44,996 nt of DNA from Anaerolineales bacterium HSG24 (GTDB lineage Bacteria > Chloroflexota > Anaerolineae > 4572-78 > J111). Location of the stretch: contig JAUCGB010000024.1 of the NCBI GenBank assembly GCA_030377895.1, forward strand, positions 1-44,996. The letters run 5' to 3'. The notes beneath the pieces were generated by a model. It did not search any database. It was not told where the DNA came from and was given only the letters and a program-made list of their open reading frames with translations. The number at the start of each line of letters is the position of its first letter. Within the stretch, counting starts at the first letter, position 1. The position numbers and the translations under genes were made by a program. Positions 33,888 to 42,826 of the stretch are shown here, piece after piece.

Positions 33888-34226
33888 AATTGCTCCTTGC
33901 AAAAGAGTATCACTTAACGGTTTGTAGTAGGCGATTCATCGCCTTCAAACGGCACTAAGTGCCTAAAACCAAATCGACTTGGCGAGATTTCACCAAGCCG
34001 ATGATTTGAGTACAGTTCTCATATTCTTCTCTAACAAAAGCGAGTTCAAGAATAAAATTCGACTCGACATGAATAATTATTGAACAGCCTCAGTCAAAAC
34101 TGAACCTTCCTCAATTGCCTCCATATAGCCCAGATTCATAAATCCAGCCAAATTTTGTGTGATTTGGTTTTTGAGATGATTCAGGCAATGTCAAATCATT
34201 GAGCCATTAGTTGACCAGCATTTCCA
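33888..34226. other. Gap upstream of hemL with small hairpins
   Basis: Holds two tight palindromes, GGCGATTCATCGCC (33930-33943) and GGCACTAAGTGCC (33951-33963), of the scattered type. A 37-codon minus-strand frame at 34077-34190 ends QNLAGFMNLGYMEAIEEG and a few more residues; it reads like protein but has no start or recognised family, so it may be a gene scrap. Nothing else is seen. Confidence 0.4.
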
Positions 34227-34703
34227 CTAATCAACCTCATCACTCGGTACTTCTTTAGTTTGCGATTCCCGCACTTGGCGAAGGCCGTTGCGGACGGTGG
34301 TTAAGGTTTTCATCAACTGCTCTTCCAGTTCGCTCAGTTGGTCAACGATATACTCATCCGTATCGCCAAGAATTTCGCGGGCATGTTTATGGGCCACGTT
34401 CTCAATCTCCTCGGCTCGTTGTTGAGCAAACCGAATCAGTTCATGCTCGTTGGTCATGGCTTTGGCTTTTTCGCGAGCCAAATCAACCACCCGAGTGGCC
34501 TCCTCCTGAGCCTGCATAAGCAGACGCTCCCGCTCGGCCTCAGTCCGTTTGGCGAGTTTTACCTCTTCGGGAATAGATACTCGCATCTGATCGACTATAT
34601 CTAAAAATGCGTCTTCAGTGATAATAACATTGGTGGACAGAGGGACATGAAACCCCTCACTAACTAACGACTCAAGTCGGTCAAGCAAATGCAATATATC
34701 CAT
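34227..34703 (-). CDS. Coiled-coil protein next to coaD
   Basis: 158 residues from ATG 34703 (MDILHLLDRLESLVSEG). After a short helical start, residues about 60-145 form a long charged coiled coil (RTEAERERLLMQAQEEATRV and on). Proteins of this layout, resembling DivIVA or the b/H stalk subunits of ATPases, are common beside coaD in related genomes; their job is not known. The frame extends 18 codons upstream to a GTG, but those residues do not look conserved. It lies 76 bases after coaD on the same strand, in the recG-coaD operon. Confidence 0.7.
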   Translation of the reverse strand: MDILHLLDRLESLVSEGFHVPLSTNVIITEDAFLDIVDQMRVSIPEEVKLAKRTEAERERLLMQAQEEATRVVDLAREKAKAMTNEHELIRFAQQRAEEIENVAHKHAREILGDTDEYIVDQLSELEEQLMKTLTTVRNGLRQVRESQTKEVPSDEVD

Positions 34704-34779
34704 AACAGTATTGGTGGTAAGGCCTAAAACATAGGTGAAAATGTCCGTTCCTCTCACGCTACGCTTTACGTCTTACAAC

Positions 34780-35259
34780 CTACGATCTAACATGGGCTTG
34801 TAGTGCCTCAACCACAACGGGTGGGGCAAGATGGGTAACATTTCCTCGATTAAAGGCAATATCTTTTAAGATACTGGAGCTTAAAAAAGAGTATTTTTGA
34901 CTAGTCATTAAACATACAGTTTCAATATCCGGGTCTAGGCTATGATTGGTGAGCGACAGTTGTAACTCCCACTCGAAGTCAGACATAACCCGCAAACCAC
35001 GCACCATGATTAGTGCGTTCTGCGTTTTGGCAAAATCGACGGTTAAGCCGCTATATCCCATCACAATGACATTATCCAGATGAGAAACAGCCTCTGTAGT
35101 CATTTCTATCCGTTTCTCGATTGAAAATAGTAATTTTTTGGCCGGTAAATCAAATACCGCTACAATCAGTTCATCAAAAATTTTAGCCGCTCGCTCGGCG
35201 ATGTCAATATGACCGTTGGTAATTGGGTCAAAGGTAGCAGGATAGACAGCTCGTGTCAT
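34780..35259 (-). CDS. coaD: Phosphopantetheine adenylyltransferase
   Basis: 159 residues, the usual length. It adds AMP to 4'-phosphopantetheine in coenzyme A synthesis. The nucleotidyltransferase motif TNGHIDI follows ATFDP; VRGLRVMSDFEWELQ and YSFLSSSILKDIA are CoaD hallmarks. The start ATG overlaps the recG stop as ATGA, so translation is coupled. Confidence 0.96.
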   Translation of the reverse strand: MTRAVYPATFDPITNGHIDIAERAAKIFDELIVAVFDLPAKKLLFSIEKRIEMTTEAVSHLDNVIVMGYSGLTVDFAKTQNALIMVRGLRVMSDFEWELQLSLTNHSLDPDIETVCLMTSQKYSFLSSSILKDIAFNRGNVTHLAPPVVVEALQAHVRS

Positions 35260-37901
35260 TGGTTATAATCACTCCGTTCAATCCAAAAATCTGCTAGTTT
35301 TTTTTGTAGTTCCTGATATTTGTTCAGTTCGATGTTGGGGTCTTCTTGCAAAATCATTTGGGCCTCTTTTCGAGCCAATTCAATCAATCGAGTATCGCTT
35401 AGTTTGACGAATTTCATGTCCGGCAGACCACTCTGACGTGTGCCGAAAAACTCACCAGGCCCACGCAGTTTCAAATCTTCCTCAGCCAACTCAAAACCGT
35501 TGTTCGTGCGCTCAATGGCCTGTAACCTTTGCTGAGCTTCTACGGATATATTATCGGCCACTAAAAGGCAGTAACTCTTATGTTCACCTCGACCCACTCG
35601 GCCTCGGAACTGATGGAGTTGGGACAATCCAAACCTGTTTGCCCCTTCGACCAGCATGACTGTGGCATTTGGTACGTCAATCCCGACTTCAACCACTGAG
35701 GTTGAGACCAGAATATCAATCTCTTTATCTCGGAAAAAACGCATCACCGTGTCTTTTTCTACCGGCTTCATGCGCCCGTGGAGTAGTCCCAATTTTAATC
35801 CGGGAAAAATCTGTTTTTGCAACCGTTTATGCTCTTCCACGGCTGATTTAGCTTCCAATTTGTCAGAATCTTCAACCAATGGGCAAATCACAAAAGCCTG
35901 TCGCCCCTTACCAATCTGGGAGCGAATAAAGCTATAAGAGCGTTCCCGTTCGCGAGGAGCTAACCAGCGAGTTTCAATCACTTGGCGACCCGGCGGCAGT
36001 TCATCAATCACCGACACGTCCAAATCACCATAAATCGTTAAGGCCAAAGTACGTGGAATCGGGGTCGCAGTCATAACGAGCAGATGAGGATTATTACCCT
36101 TACGCCGTAAATCGGCTCGTTGCTCCACTCCAAAACGGTGTTGTTCATCAACCACAGCTAAACGCAAATTTTTAAATTTTACGTTTTGTTGGATGATAGC
36201 GTGTGTTCCGACCAAGATGTCAATCTTGCCAGATTCTAAGCGAGAAGCGAGTTTTTGGCGTTCTTTGGCTTTGGAACTTCCGGTTAGGAGTTCAATATTA
36301 AATGGGCGACCAAGTTTATTGCCCATCTGCTCTAACAAAGCTTTCATGCCGACATAATGTTGCTCGGCCAAAATCTCAGTTGGAGTGAGAATGGCCGTCT
36401 GTCCACCATCCAAAGCGACTAAAGCCATGGACACTAAGGCCACAACTGTTTTACCAGACCCAACATCCCCCTGCAATAAGCGATTCATGGGGGTGTTCAG
36501 TTGTAAATCGGCCACAATTTCATTGATGACTTTAATCTGGGCTTCAGTTAAGGCAAACGGTAATACTTTGACTAGCTTATTCGTGACATGCTCTTCTATC
36601 TTGACAGGCTGACCAAGTTGGGCCTTCCAAAGTTGACGCTGTCGAAGGACAGTCAATTGAATCAACAACAGTTCATCAAAGGCTAATCGGCGACGAGCTG
36701 CCTCTAAGTTGCCCCAATCATCAGGAAAATGAAGATGTTGCACCGCCTCGTTGATGGTTAACATTTTCAGACGAGCAACTGTATCTTCGGGCAATGAATC
36801 AGTCAAACGAGGCCCCCAATAGTCAAGGGTGCGCTTGATTTGATTACGTAGCCATTTGGCCGTAATGCCACTCGTCAGGGGATAAATAGGTACAATACGC
36901 CCAGTATGTATCAAATTTTTATCTAACTCTTCCCAATCAGGTGATTGAAAGTTAAGACGGCCCAAATACTCGTTTACTTTGCCACTAACCACAATCTGCA
37001 TGCCGGGGCGCAGTTTGTTCAACAACCAAGGTTGATTGAACCAAATTACCTCAATCGTGGCCGTACCATCCGATAAAATAGCGATGGTCATGGTTCGATT
37101 ACGGCTTAGGTCTCGTTTGCGAGTTTCCCAAACATGTCCAATAACCGTCACTTCATCCCCATATTTTAACCGATTTAGGGTTTTAAGAGAACGATAATCG
37201 TCATAACGGCGGGGATGGAGTTGTAAAAAATCACCAACCTTTTCGATGCTTAGATTGGCTAATTTTTTGGCCATGACGGTTTTTATACCGGGTAGCCGCG
37301 TAACCGGAGAATTTAGCCCCATGCCATTAAAATCGTCAATTTTTTCAGGCGTGTAGGTGGACGGTTTGGTTGAAGGGGCAGGATGTGTTGGTTGAGACTG
37401 AATCTGAGGTTGAGGTTGAATCTGAGGTTGAGGTTGAATCTGAGGTTGAGGCTGAAACTGAGGTTGAGGTTGAAAACTGATCGCCTCTTCCGGTTTGGCC
37501 GTTTCTGCGGGTTTAGGAGGTAGGGAGTGAACCTGCACTCGTTTGGTCTGGGCAGGTTGTGGCGGTTCTTGAGATTGCGGAGACGCTGTCTTCACATCTG
37601 AAGGAGGACTAGATTGTGGCTTCGGCAACGGCTTCTGTGCTTCACCGAGTTTGTATAGCTGAACTAAGATTTTATGGACATAAGTTGGACGGTCCGTCTC
37701 GGCGACATTCGGGTAGTTGACCAATTTCTGCTCGATTTCCTTAATTTCATCTCGTAAGGTATCGGTAGCTACTTCAGCCATCGCTTCGTTAATCCAGTTC
37801 TCGGCGTATTTATCAAACCCGCCCATCACTGCTTTATTTTTGTAACCCAAGCGTTTCTCTTGGATCAACATTCTGGTTAATTTATCAAAACTTTGTAGCA
37901 T
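35256..37901 (-). CDS. recG: ATP-dependent DNA helicase RecG with a long N-terminal extension
   Basis: 881 residues, about 190 longer than the E. coli enzyme. It rewinds and reverses stalled replication forks. The wedge/OB domain starts near 200 (PVTRLPGIKTVMAKKLANL). Helicase motifs are intact: LQGDVGSGKTVVA, TPTEILAEQH, VDEQHRFGVEQR, MTATPIPRTLALT, VVEVGIDVPNATVM and QFRGRVGRG. The first 100 residues are helical, and residues about 100-190 are Pro/Gln-rich with six-residue QPQPQI repeats from a DNA minisatellite. Extended RecG N termini are known in several phyla; the repeat linker is probably flexible. First gene of the recG-coaD-coiled coil operon. Confidence 0.95.
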   Translation of the reverse strand: MLQSFDKLTRMLIQEKRLGYKNKAVMGGFDKYAENWINEAMAEVATDTLRDEIKEIEQKLVNYPNVAETDRPTYVHKILVQLYKLGEAQKPLPKPQSSPPSDVKTASPQSQEPPQPAQTKRVQVHSLPPKPAETAKPEEAISFQPQPQFQPQPQIQPQPQIQPQPQIQSQPTHPAPSTKPSTYTPEKIDDFNGMGLNSPVTRLPGIKTVMAKKLANLSIEKVGDFLQLHPRRYDDYRSLKTLNRLKYGDEVTVIGHVWETRKRDLSRNRTMTIAILSDGTATIEVIWFNQPWLLNKLRPGMQIVVSGKVNEYLGRLNFQSPDWEELDKNLIHTGRIVPIYPLTSGITAKWLRNQIKRTLDYWGPRLTDSLPEDTVARLKMLTINEAVQHLHFPDDWGNLEAARRRLAFDELLLIQLTVLRQRQLWKAQLGQPVKIEEHVTNKLVKVLPFALTEAQIKVINEIVADLQLNTPMNRLLQGDVGSGKTVVALVSMALVALDGGQTAILTPTEILAEQHYVGMKALLEQMGNKLGRPFNIELLTGSSKAKERQKLASRLESGKIDILVGTHAIIQQNVKFKNLRLAVVDEQHRFGVEQRADLRRKGNNPHLLVMTATPIPRTLALTIYGDLDVSVIDELPPGRQVIETRWLAPRERERSYSFIRSQIGKGRQAFVICPLVEDSDKLEAKSAVEEHKRLQKQIFPGLKLGLLHGRMKPVEKDTVMRFFRDKEIDILVSTSVVEVGIDVPNATVMLVEGANRFGLSQLHQFRGRVGRGEHKSYCLLVADNISVEAQQRLQAIERTNNGFELAEEDLKLRGPGEFFGTRQSGLPDMKFVKLSDTRLIELARKEAQMILQEDPNIELNKYQELQKKLADFWIERSDYNQ
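37387..37476. repeat. 18-bp tandem repeat inside recG
   Basis: Four good copies of TGAGGTTGAGGTTGAATC (37405-37476) with a decayed one before. Each codes for six residues (QPQPQI type on the minus strand), so changes in copy number keep the recG frame. Confidence 0.8.
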
Positions 37902-37933
37902 TATTGGAATCGTGTAGTAGACCTAAAGATTTT

Positions 37934-38083
37934 TGGCTCCTAGGTATTTCCGTGCAAAATTCTAGGGAGACTCTCGCGAAGGCGCAAAGTTTTATATTTT
38001 TCTTTGCACCTTCGCGTTTTTGCGAGCGATTTTTTCACTTAATAAATCAGGATTCGTTTTGCACGGAATATCCCATAGAGCCA
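37934..38083. repeat. 150-bp inverted-repeat element
   Basis: TGGCTCCTAGGTATTTCCGT on the left and the complement of TGGCTCTATGGGATATTCCG on the right, continuing to GTGCAAAA on both sides. Inside is a second stem, CGCGAAGGCGCAAAG with the complement of CGCGAAGGTGCAAAG. With the next element it makes up the 366-base gap between degV and recG; no gene is seen there. Confidence 0.6.
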
Positions 38084-38151
38084 GATTTTTTTCTGGCTAA
38101 CTATATCGGTAGCCAGTCCAAACAACTAGCGATAACTACCGAAGAATTTTT

Positions 38152-38253
38152 GGTAATGGTGCAAAGGTAGTGATAAGGAGTGCAAAGCTCGCTTTGCCTG
38201 CAAGGCAAGCCTTGCACTCCGGATTCTGCCATCACTACTTGTGCAGGACTACC
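38152..38253. repeat. GTAGTGAT-family inverted-repeat element, core type 1
   Basis: Arms GGTAATGGTGCAAAGGTAGT and the complement of GGTAGTCCTGCACAAGTAGT with the GGAGTGCAAAGCTCGC core. ACTACCGAAGAATTTT just before the left end is repeated with one change (ACTACCGAAGAACTTT) at the right end, possibly a duplicated target. Confidence 0.75.
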
Positions 38254-38267
38254 GAAGAACTTTTATA

Positions 38268-39116
38268 TCAAAATGCGAGTCCCTCGTAAACAACAACACC
38301 AAGGGCATTTGGTCCAACATGGGTCGATAAATCTGGCCCGTATTGGATAATCGGAAATTCTATATTAGGAAAATTTTGCTGTAGTCGCCCATGTAAGGTG
38401 ATTGATTCAGGAATCGGCTCTTTACTGCGTTGGATAATGGCGGTTTGTTCCAATGTATCAAACTCAGTCACAAACTCATACAGTTTCTCCAGCGCTCTTT
38501 CGGTTGTTTTTACTTTTTCTAGGGGGATAATATCGCCATCTTCCATAAACAGAATCGGCTTGATATTGAGCATAGCCCCCAAAACGGCCTGCGCTTTGCC
38601 TATTTGCCCACCACGCTCCAGAAAATCCATCGTCTCCACATAAAACACAAGATAGATATGGGGCAACATACCTCGCACCAAACGGACAATATCATCAAGT
38701 GGCATCCCATCTTGAGCGGCTTTGGCGGCGGATTTAGCCAAAATACCTAACCCAACAGAGGTACTGAGCGAATCAACCACCTCAATGGTACAACGCCCTA
38801 ACAAACCCTCTGCGCCAAGTTTGGCCTTTTCAATCGTTTGGCTCAGTTTGCTTGAGGTATGAATTGATAATATCTGGTCTGTTTGATCATGAAGTTTGGT
38901 GTACAGATCAACAAACGTTGAGACTTCTGGAGGGAGACTTATGGGTAGCGGCGCGCCATATTGAATACGGCGAAAAAGTTCATCAGAATCGATACCTTGA
39001 AATACTTGATTACCCATTTTGATTTGCAGAGGGGCAATATGTATCCCAAGTCGCTCGACTTCGTTCGGTTCAAGATAGGCGGTGCTATCAGTCACAATAA
39101 TTACATTATTTGACAA
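38268..39116 (-). CDS. DegV family fatty-acid-binding protein
   Basis: 282 residues, the usual length. VIIVTDSTAYLEP at the start, the ligand-contact LSIHTSSKLSQTIEKA, VVDSLSTSVGLG, and FYVETMDFLERGGQIGKAQA with the conserved RGG are classic DegV features. Family members bind a single fatty acid and, as FakB, hand it to a FakA kinase for phosphorylation; no fakA lies in this window. The start is TTG 39116, with no good ribosome binding site. Confidence 0.92.
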   Translation of the reverse strand: MSNNVIIVTDSTAYLEPNEVERLGIHIAPLQIKMGNQVFQGIDSDELFRRIQYGAPLPISLPPEVSTFVDLYTKLHDQTDQILSIHTSSKLSQTIEKAKLGAEGLLGRCTIEVVDSLSTSVGLGILAKSAAKAAQDGMPLDDIVRLVRGMLPHIYLVFYVETMDFLERGGQIGKAQAVLGAMLNIKPILFMEDGDIIPLEKVKTTERALEKLYEFVTEFDTLEQTAIIQRSKEPIPESITLHGRLQQNFPNIEFPIIQYGPDLSTHVGPNALGVVVYEGLAF

Positions 39117-39437
39117 GGTTATAAGGGTACAGATACCAGGCAGCAGATATTAAGATACGAGAAAATTACAGTTTCCATCTCCTCTGATGTTATCGTAATA
39201 TCTACTAGATGTTACCTGTTTAGCTATATTTGACAAGTAGAATATTTTACATCTTTCATGAGAAAAACGCAAACAATTTATTGGCGCGTCAATATAGATG
39301 TTCAGATGTGGTTCGATGAATCGGACTATCAACGTAAGCCGAGGCATGTAGCACATGCTTCAGCCTGTGCCGCACGATATTATCTGTCGCACGTTAAGTT
39401 GGTAGCCGATGAATCGACAAACTTTTGAACCATAGGA
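39117..39437. other. Gap between degV and rpiA
   Basis: No gene is seen; a 68-codon frame on the minus strand (39150-39356) has a poor start and runs into a repeat. The only structure is the inverted-repeat element at 39324-39409. Confidence 0.5.
39324..39409 (+). repeat. Inverted-repeat element downstream of rpiA, short form
   Basis: ACTATCAACGTAAGCCGAGG at the left and CGTTAAGTTGGTAGCC at the right give imperfect terminal repeats. It is the same sequence as 40146-40250 in opposite orientation, but lacks a 23-25-bp internal hairpin present there. The two copies bracket rpiA. Confidence 0.7.
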
Positions 39438-40133
39438 CTAACTTAAGGACAACATGGAACGAATTCCAGCTTGACCCGCCACAATCACTTCAGAGGCGAT
39501 ATTCAGGAAAAGGCCGTGGTCAAGGATGCCGGGATGGTGGTGTAGTTTAGTTGATAACTCCACCGGATCATCAATCCCGTCAGAAAAATGGCAGTCGATG
39601 ATATAATTTTCGTTATCGGTTATATACGGTGAGCCATTTTTTGATCGCAATTCAGGTCGGCATGGCAACTGCTCTAGCCAGTACCCATGTGCTTGTGAGG
39701 CAAACTGCGTCACCTCCACTGGCAACGGAGCGAGCGTACCGAGACGGTCAACCAACTTTGATTCATCAACAATGGCGATAAATATACGGCTGGACATAGC
39801 GATAATCTTCTCCCGTAACAGCGCGCCCCCCAATCCTTTTACCAAGTTGAGTTGAGGGTCAACCTCATCAGCCCCGTCAATGGTGAGGTCGATGTGGGGA
39901 TGGTCATTTAACGAGGTCAACGGAATACCATACTCACGAGCCAAACTCGCCGTCCGTTCAGAGGTCGGGATACAGATGATGTCGGTCAGTTGACCTGCTT
40001 GCCACAACTCACCAATTTTTTTGATGGCGTAGATGGTGGTTGAGCCAGTTCCCAACCCTAATATCATGCCGCTTTCCACTTGTTCCACTGCTTTTTCAGC
40101 ACTTTCTTTTTTTAGTTGCTCTTGTTTAGACAC
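39438..40133 (-). CDS. rpiA: Ribose-5-phosphate isomerase A
   Basis: 231 residues. It interconverts ribose 5-phosphate and ribulose 5-phosphate. LGLGTGSTTIYAI binds the phosphate; TIDGADEVDPQLNLVKGLGG includes the catalytic acid region; LLREKIIA holds the conserved Lys. I start at GTG 40133 (SKQEQLKKESAEKAVEQ). The frame runs on to a GTG at 40184, but those 17 residues come from the repeat element at 40146-40250. It pairs functionally with tkt just upstream: both act in the non-oxidative pentose phosphate pathway. Confidence 0.93.
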   Translation of the reverse strand: MSKQEQLKKESAEKAVEQVESGMILGLGTGSTTIYAIKKIGELWQAGQLTDIICIPTSERTASLAREYGIPLTSLNDHPHIDLTIDGADEVDPQLNLVKGLGGALLREKIIAMSSRIFIAIVDESKLVDRLGTLAPLPVEVTQFASQAHGYWLEQLPCRPELRSKNGSPYITDNENYIIDCHFSDGIDDPVELSTKLHHHPGILDHGLFLNIASEVIVAGQAGIRSMLSLS

Positions 40134-40145
40134 GGTAGATTTAAT

Positions 40146-40250
40146 GGCTATCAACTTAACGTGCGACAGATAATATCGTAGCACAGTCTTTAGACTGTGT
40201 ACGGCACAGGCTGAAGCATGTGCTACATGTCTCGGCTTACGTTGATAGCC
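40146..40250 (-). repeat. Inverted-repeat element upstream of rpiA, long form
   Basis: Ends GGCTATCAACTTAACGTGCG and the complement of GGCTATCAACGTAAGCCGAG. Inside is GCACAGTCTTTAGACTGTG, a hairpin missing from the copy at 39324-39409. The element ends 12 bases before the rpiA start, so it may supply the leader of that gene. Confidence 0.7.
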
Positions 40251-40282
40251 GATTTAATTATTACTCGATAAAAAGCTAATGT

Positions 40283-40362
40283 CTGTCAATTTGTAACCGT
40301 TCACCCCCTCGTTCCCAAATCCAGTTTGAGAACAAGGAGGCTGAATGATTACAAATTGACAG
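40283..40362. repeat. 80-bp inverted-repeat element
   Basis: CTGTCAATTTGTAACCGTTC on the left and the complement of CTGTCAATTTGTAATCATTC on the right are 18/20 identical. The centre is a GTTCCCAAATCCAGTTTGAG unit like those at 23914-24052. It lies in the 278-base gap between tkt and rpiA. Confidence 0.65.
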
Positions 40363-40411
40363 AGCTAAAGACAAAAAATTCGTGTTGACCCTGTCGAAAC
40401 GAAAACCATAA

Positions 40412-42430
40412 TTATCGTTTCGATTTATCAATGACGGATAAAGCGCGTAAGACAATATTATCGGTGGTGAAACCGAACCGTTCATAGACTATTTTTTGAG
40501 GAGCTGATGCACCAAAGCGATCCAAAGCAATCATGCTCCCCTGATCACCAAGCCATCGTTGCCAGCCCATGGAGCAGCCCGCTTCGATGCCCACTCTGGC
40601 TTTGACACTGGGGGGCAGAACTTTGTCCCGATAGGAATCAGCCTGTTTTTCAAACAGTTCCCAACTGGGCATGCTGACCACACGGGCGGCGATTCCTTGC
40701 TCAGTCAGTTTGGCATGGGCTTCGGCGGCCAGTGGCAACTCTGAACCCGTAGCGATTAGGATTACATCCAGATATACCTTGTCAGAATCGAGCAAAATAT
40801 AGGCTCCTTTCGCCACACCATCAGCAGACCCCATGTTTGTGCGGTCGTAAGTCGGCAGAGCCTGACGGGTGAAAATCAGTACGGTTGGCCCATTTCGTGT
40901 TTCTAACGCCACTTTCCATGCTTGAGCGGTTTCGTTGGCATCTGCTGGACGGATGACCGTCAGATTCGGAATTGCTCGCAAAGCGGCCAGATGTTCAACA
41001 GGTTGATGGGTTGGCCCATCTTCACCGACTCCAATGCTGTCGTGGGTGAAGACAAATATGGCGGGAATATGGGACATCGCGGCTAAACGTAAGGCTGGAC
41101 GACTATAATCAGAAAAGACCAAGAATGTGCCACCATAAGGGATAACTCCACCATGTAAGGCCATGCCATTTAGAACTGAACTCATACCATGTTCACGCAC
41201 GCCAAAATGGAAATTTCGTCCGGTGAAACTATCGTTGGCAAAGGCAGACATCCCATTTAAGAAAGTGTTGTTGCTCGGTGCTAAGTCTGCCGAACCCCCG
41301 ATTAGATTGGGGATGGCCGGAGCAATGGCGTTGAGCGTTTTTCCCGAAGAAGCTCGGGTGGCCATGCCTTTCGTATCGGCAGGGAAAACTGGCAATGCCT
41401 CTTCCCAGCCAGTTGGTAATTCACCCGACAAAAATTGACGTAACGAGTTGGCTTCGGCAGGGTAGGTGTTACTGTATGCCTCTAAGCCCGAATTCCATTC
41501 CGTTTCCAAGGTTTCACCCTGCTTGAGAGCGAGACGAAACTCAGCCAGTGCATCTTCGGGGATATGAAACGGTTCTTGGGAGGGCCAATTAAGGTTCTCT
41601 TTGGTCAATTTGATTTCATCAGGCCCAAGCGGAGAGCCATGCACGCCGGGAGTGTTGGCTTTGTTGGGGCTACCGTACCCAATCGTGGTGCGGCAAGCAA
41701 TAATTGAGGGCTGATCTGTCACGGCCTGAGCCGCTTTGATGGCGGCCTCAATGGCGGCACGGTCATGCCCATCGTCAACCTGTTGTACATGCCAGTTATA
41801 GGCCTCGAAGCGTTTCATGCGGTCTTCGGTAAAAGTTATCTCGGTACTACCCTCTATTGAGATGTAGTTGTCATCGTAGAGATAAATCAATTTGCCGAGT
41901 TTCATGTGTCCGGCCATAGAAGCAGCTTCGTGACTAAGCCCTTCCATTAGCTCCCCATCGCTAACAATGGCGTAGGTGTAATGGTCGATGATGGTATGGT
42001 CGGGCTTGTTAAAGTTAGCGGCCAAAAATGCCTCAGCTATCGCCATGCCGACCCCATTGGCAAATCCTTGTCCTAATGGGCCGGTGGTGGCCTCGACACC
42101 GGGGGTAAGGCCATATTCAGGATGCCCCGGTGTCAAACTAGCCCACTGCCGAAACTTTTTTAGTTCCCCAAGAGGCAAGTCGTAGCCAGTCAGGTGTAAG
42201 AGGCTATATAACAACATCGAGCCATGTCCGGCAGACAGAATGAAGCGGTCTCGATCAATCCAGTCAGGGTTGCTGGGATTATGATGCAGAAACTTCGTCC
42301 ATAAAACATAAGCGGCATCAGCCATGCCCATCGGCATGCCGGGGTGACCTGAGTTGGCTTGTTGAACACCGTCAACGGCTAAAAAACGAATAGTATTGAC
42401 ACAAAGTTGATCGAGCGGGATGTTACTCAT
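40412..42430 (-). CDS. tkt: Transketolase
   Basis: 672 residues, full length. It moves two-carbon units between sugar phosphates using thiamine diphosphate. [45 protein letters not shown], the ThDP motif SDGELMEG...[23 protein letters not shown] and RFGASAP are intact. AAGGAG lies about ten bases before ATG 42430. It precedes rpiA on the same strand, but two inverted-repeat elements fill the gap, so cotranscription is uncertain. Confidence 0.96.
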   Translation of the reverse strand: MSNIPLDQLCVNTIRFLAVDGVQQANSGHPGMPMGMADAAYVLWTKFLHHNPSNPDWIDRDRFILSAGHGSMLLYSLLHLTGYDLPLGELKKFRQWASLTPGHPEYGLTPGVEATTGPLGQGFANGVGMAIAEAFLAANFNKPDHTIIDHYTYAIVSDGELMEGLSHEAASMAGHMKLGKLIYLYDDNYISIEGSTEITFTEDRMKRFEAYNWHVQQVDDGHDRAAIEAAIKAAQAVTDQPSIIACRTTIGYGSPNKANTPGVHGSPLGPDEIKLTKENLNWPSQEPFHIPEDALAEFRLALKQGETLETEWNSGLEAYSNTYPAEANSLRQFLSGELPTGWEEALPVFPADTKGMATRASSGKTLNAIAPAIPNLIGGSADLAPSNNTFLNGMSAFANDSFTGRNFHFGVREHGMSSVLNGMALHGGVIPYGGTFLVFSDYSRPALRLAAMSHIPAIFVFTHDSIGVGEDGPTHQPVEHLAALRAIPNLTVIRPADANETAQAWKVALETRNGPTVLIFTRQALPTYDRTNMGSADGVAKGAYILLDSDKVYLDVILIATGSELPLAAEAHAKLTEQGIAARVVSMPSWELFEKQADSYRDKVLPPSVKARVGIEAGCSMGWQRWLGDQGSMIALDRFGASAPQKIVYERFGFTTDNIVLRALSVIDKSKR

Positions 42431-42826
42431 ACAGTTAGACTCCTTAAATGGTTGGTAGTACTGCCATGTTGATTGATGACTATGTCACTCTGAGCGTAAC
42501 GAAAGTGGCGAGAAGAGTCCCTCATATCAGTCGGGGGATTTCTCGCCTTTGGCTTGGAATGATATGGGAAGCGCATCAGTCAATGGGGCATCATCACCAA
42601 ATAGTTTTGTTTGGAAAGGGGTTCTTCAACAGAAGTTACCCACATGAAACCACAAAACTGAGTTGTGGTCAAATAGCGAATAGGCAAATTTGCGAATCTA
42701 AGTACAGGACAAACTTCAATAGCCAGCATCACACGGGGATAAATCCCCGTGCTACAGAACTGCGCCCTATAAATAGGGCTTATTATGCCGATCTAGTCTG
42801 TTTTAGCTTTCCCTAAGTCATCAGAT
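42431..42826. other. Gap between the MFS gene and tkt, with scattered hairpins
   Basis: No gene is seen. It holds TAAGTACAGGACAAACTT (42699-42716), the arm of the element at 2524-2662; the hairpins CACGGGGATAAATCCCCGTG (42732-42751) and GCCCTATAAATAGGGC (42764-42779); and CTGTTTTAGCTTTCCCTAAG (42798-42817), shared with 19696-19715. A plus-strand frame across the gap (42448-42816) runs through these repeats and is not convincing. Confidence 0.5.

Noticed and set aside
37904..38170. An 88-codon plus-strand frame next to recG
   Set aside because: Almost all of it lies in inverted-repeat elements.
42448..42816. A 122-codon plus-strand frame between tkt and the MFS gene
   Set aside because: It runs through several scattered hairpins and repeat fragments, and the protein has no coherent features.
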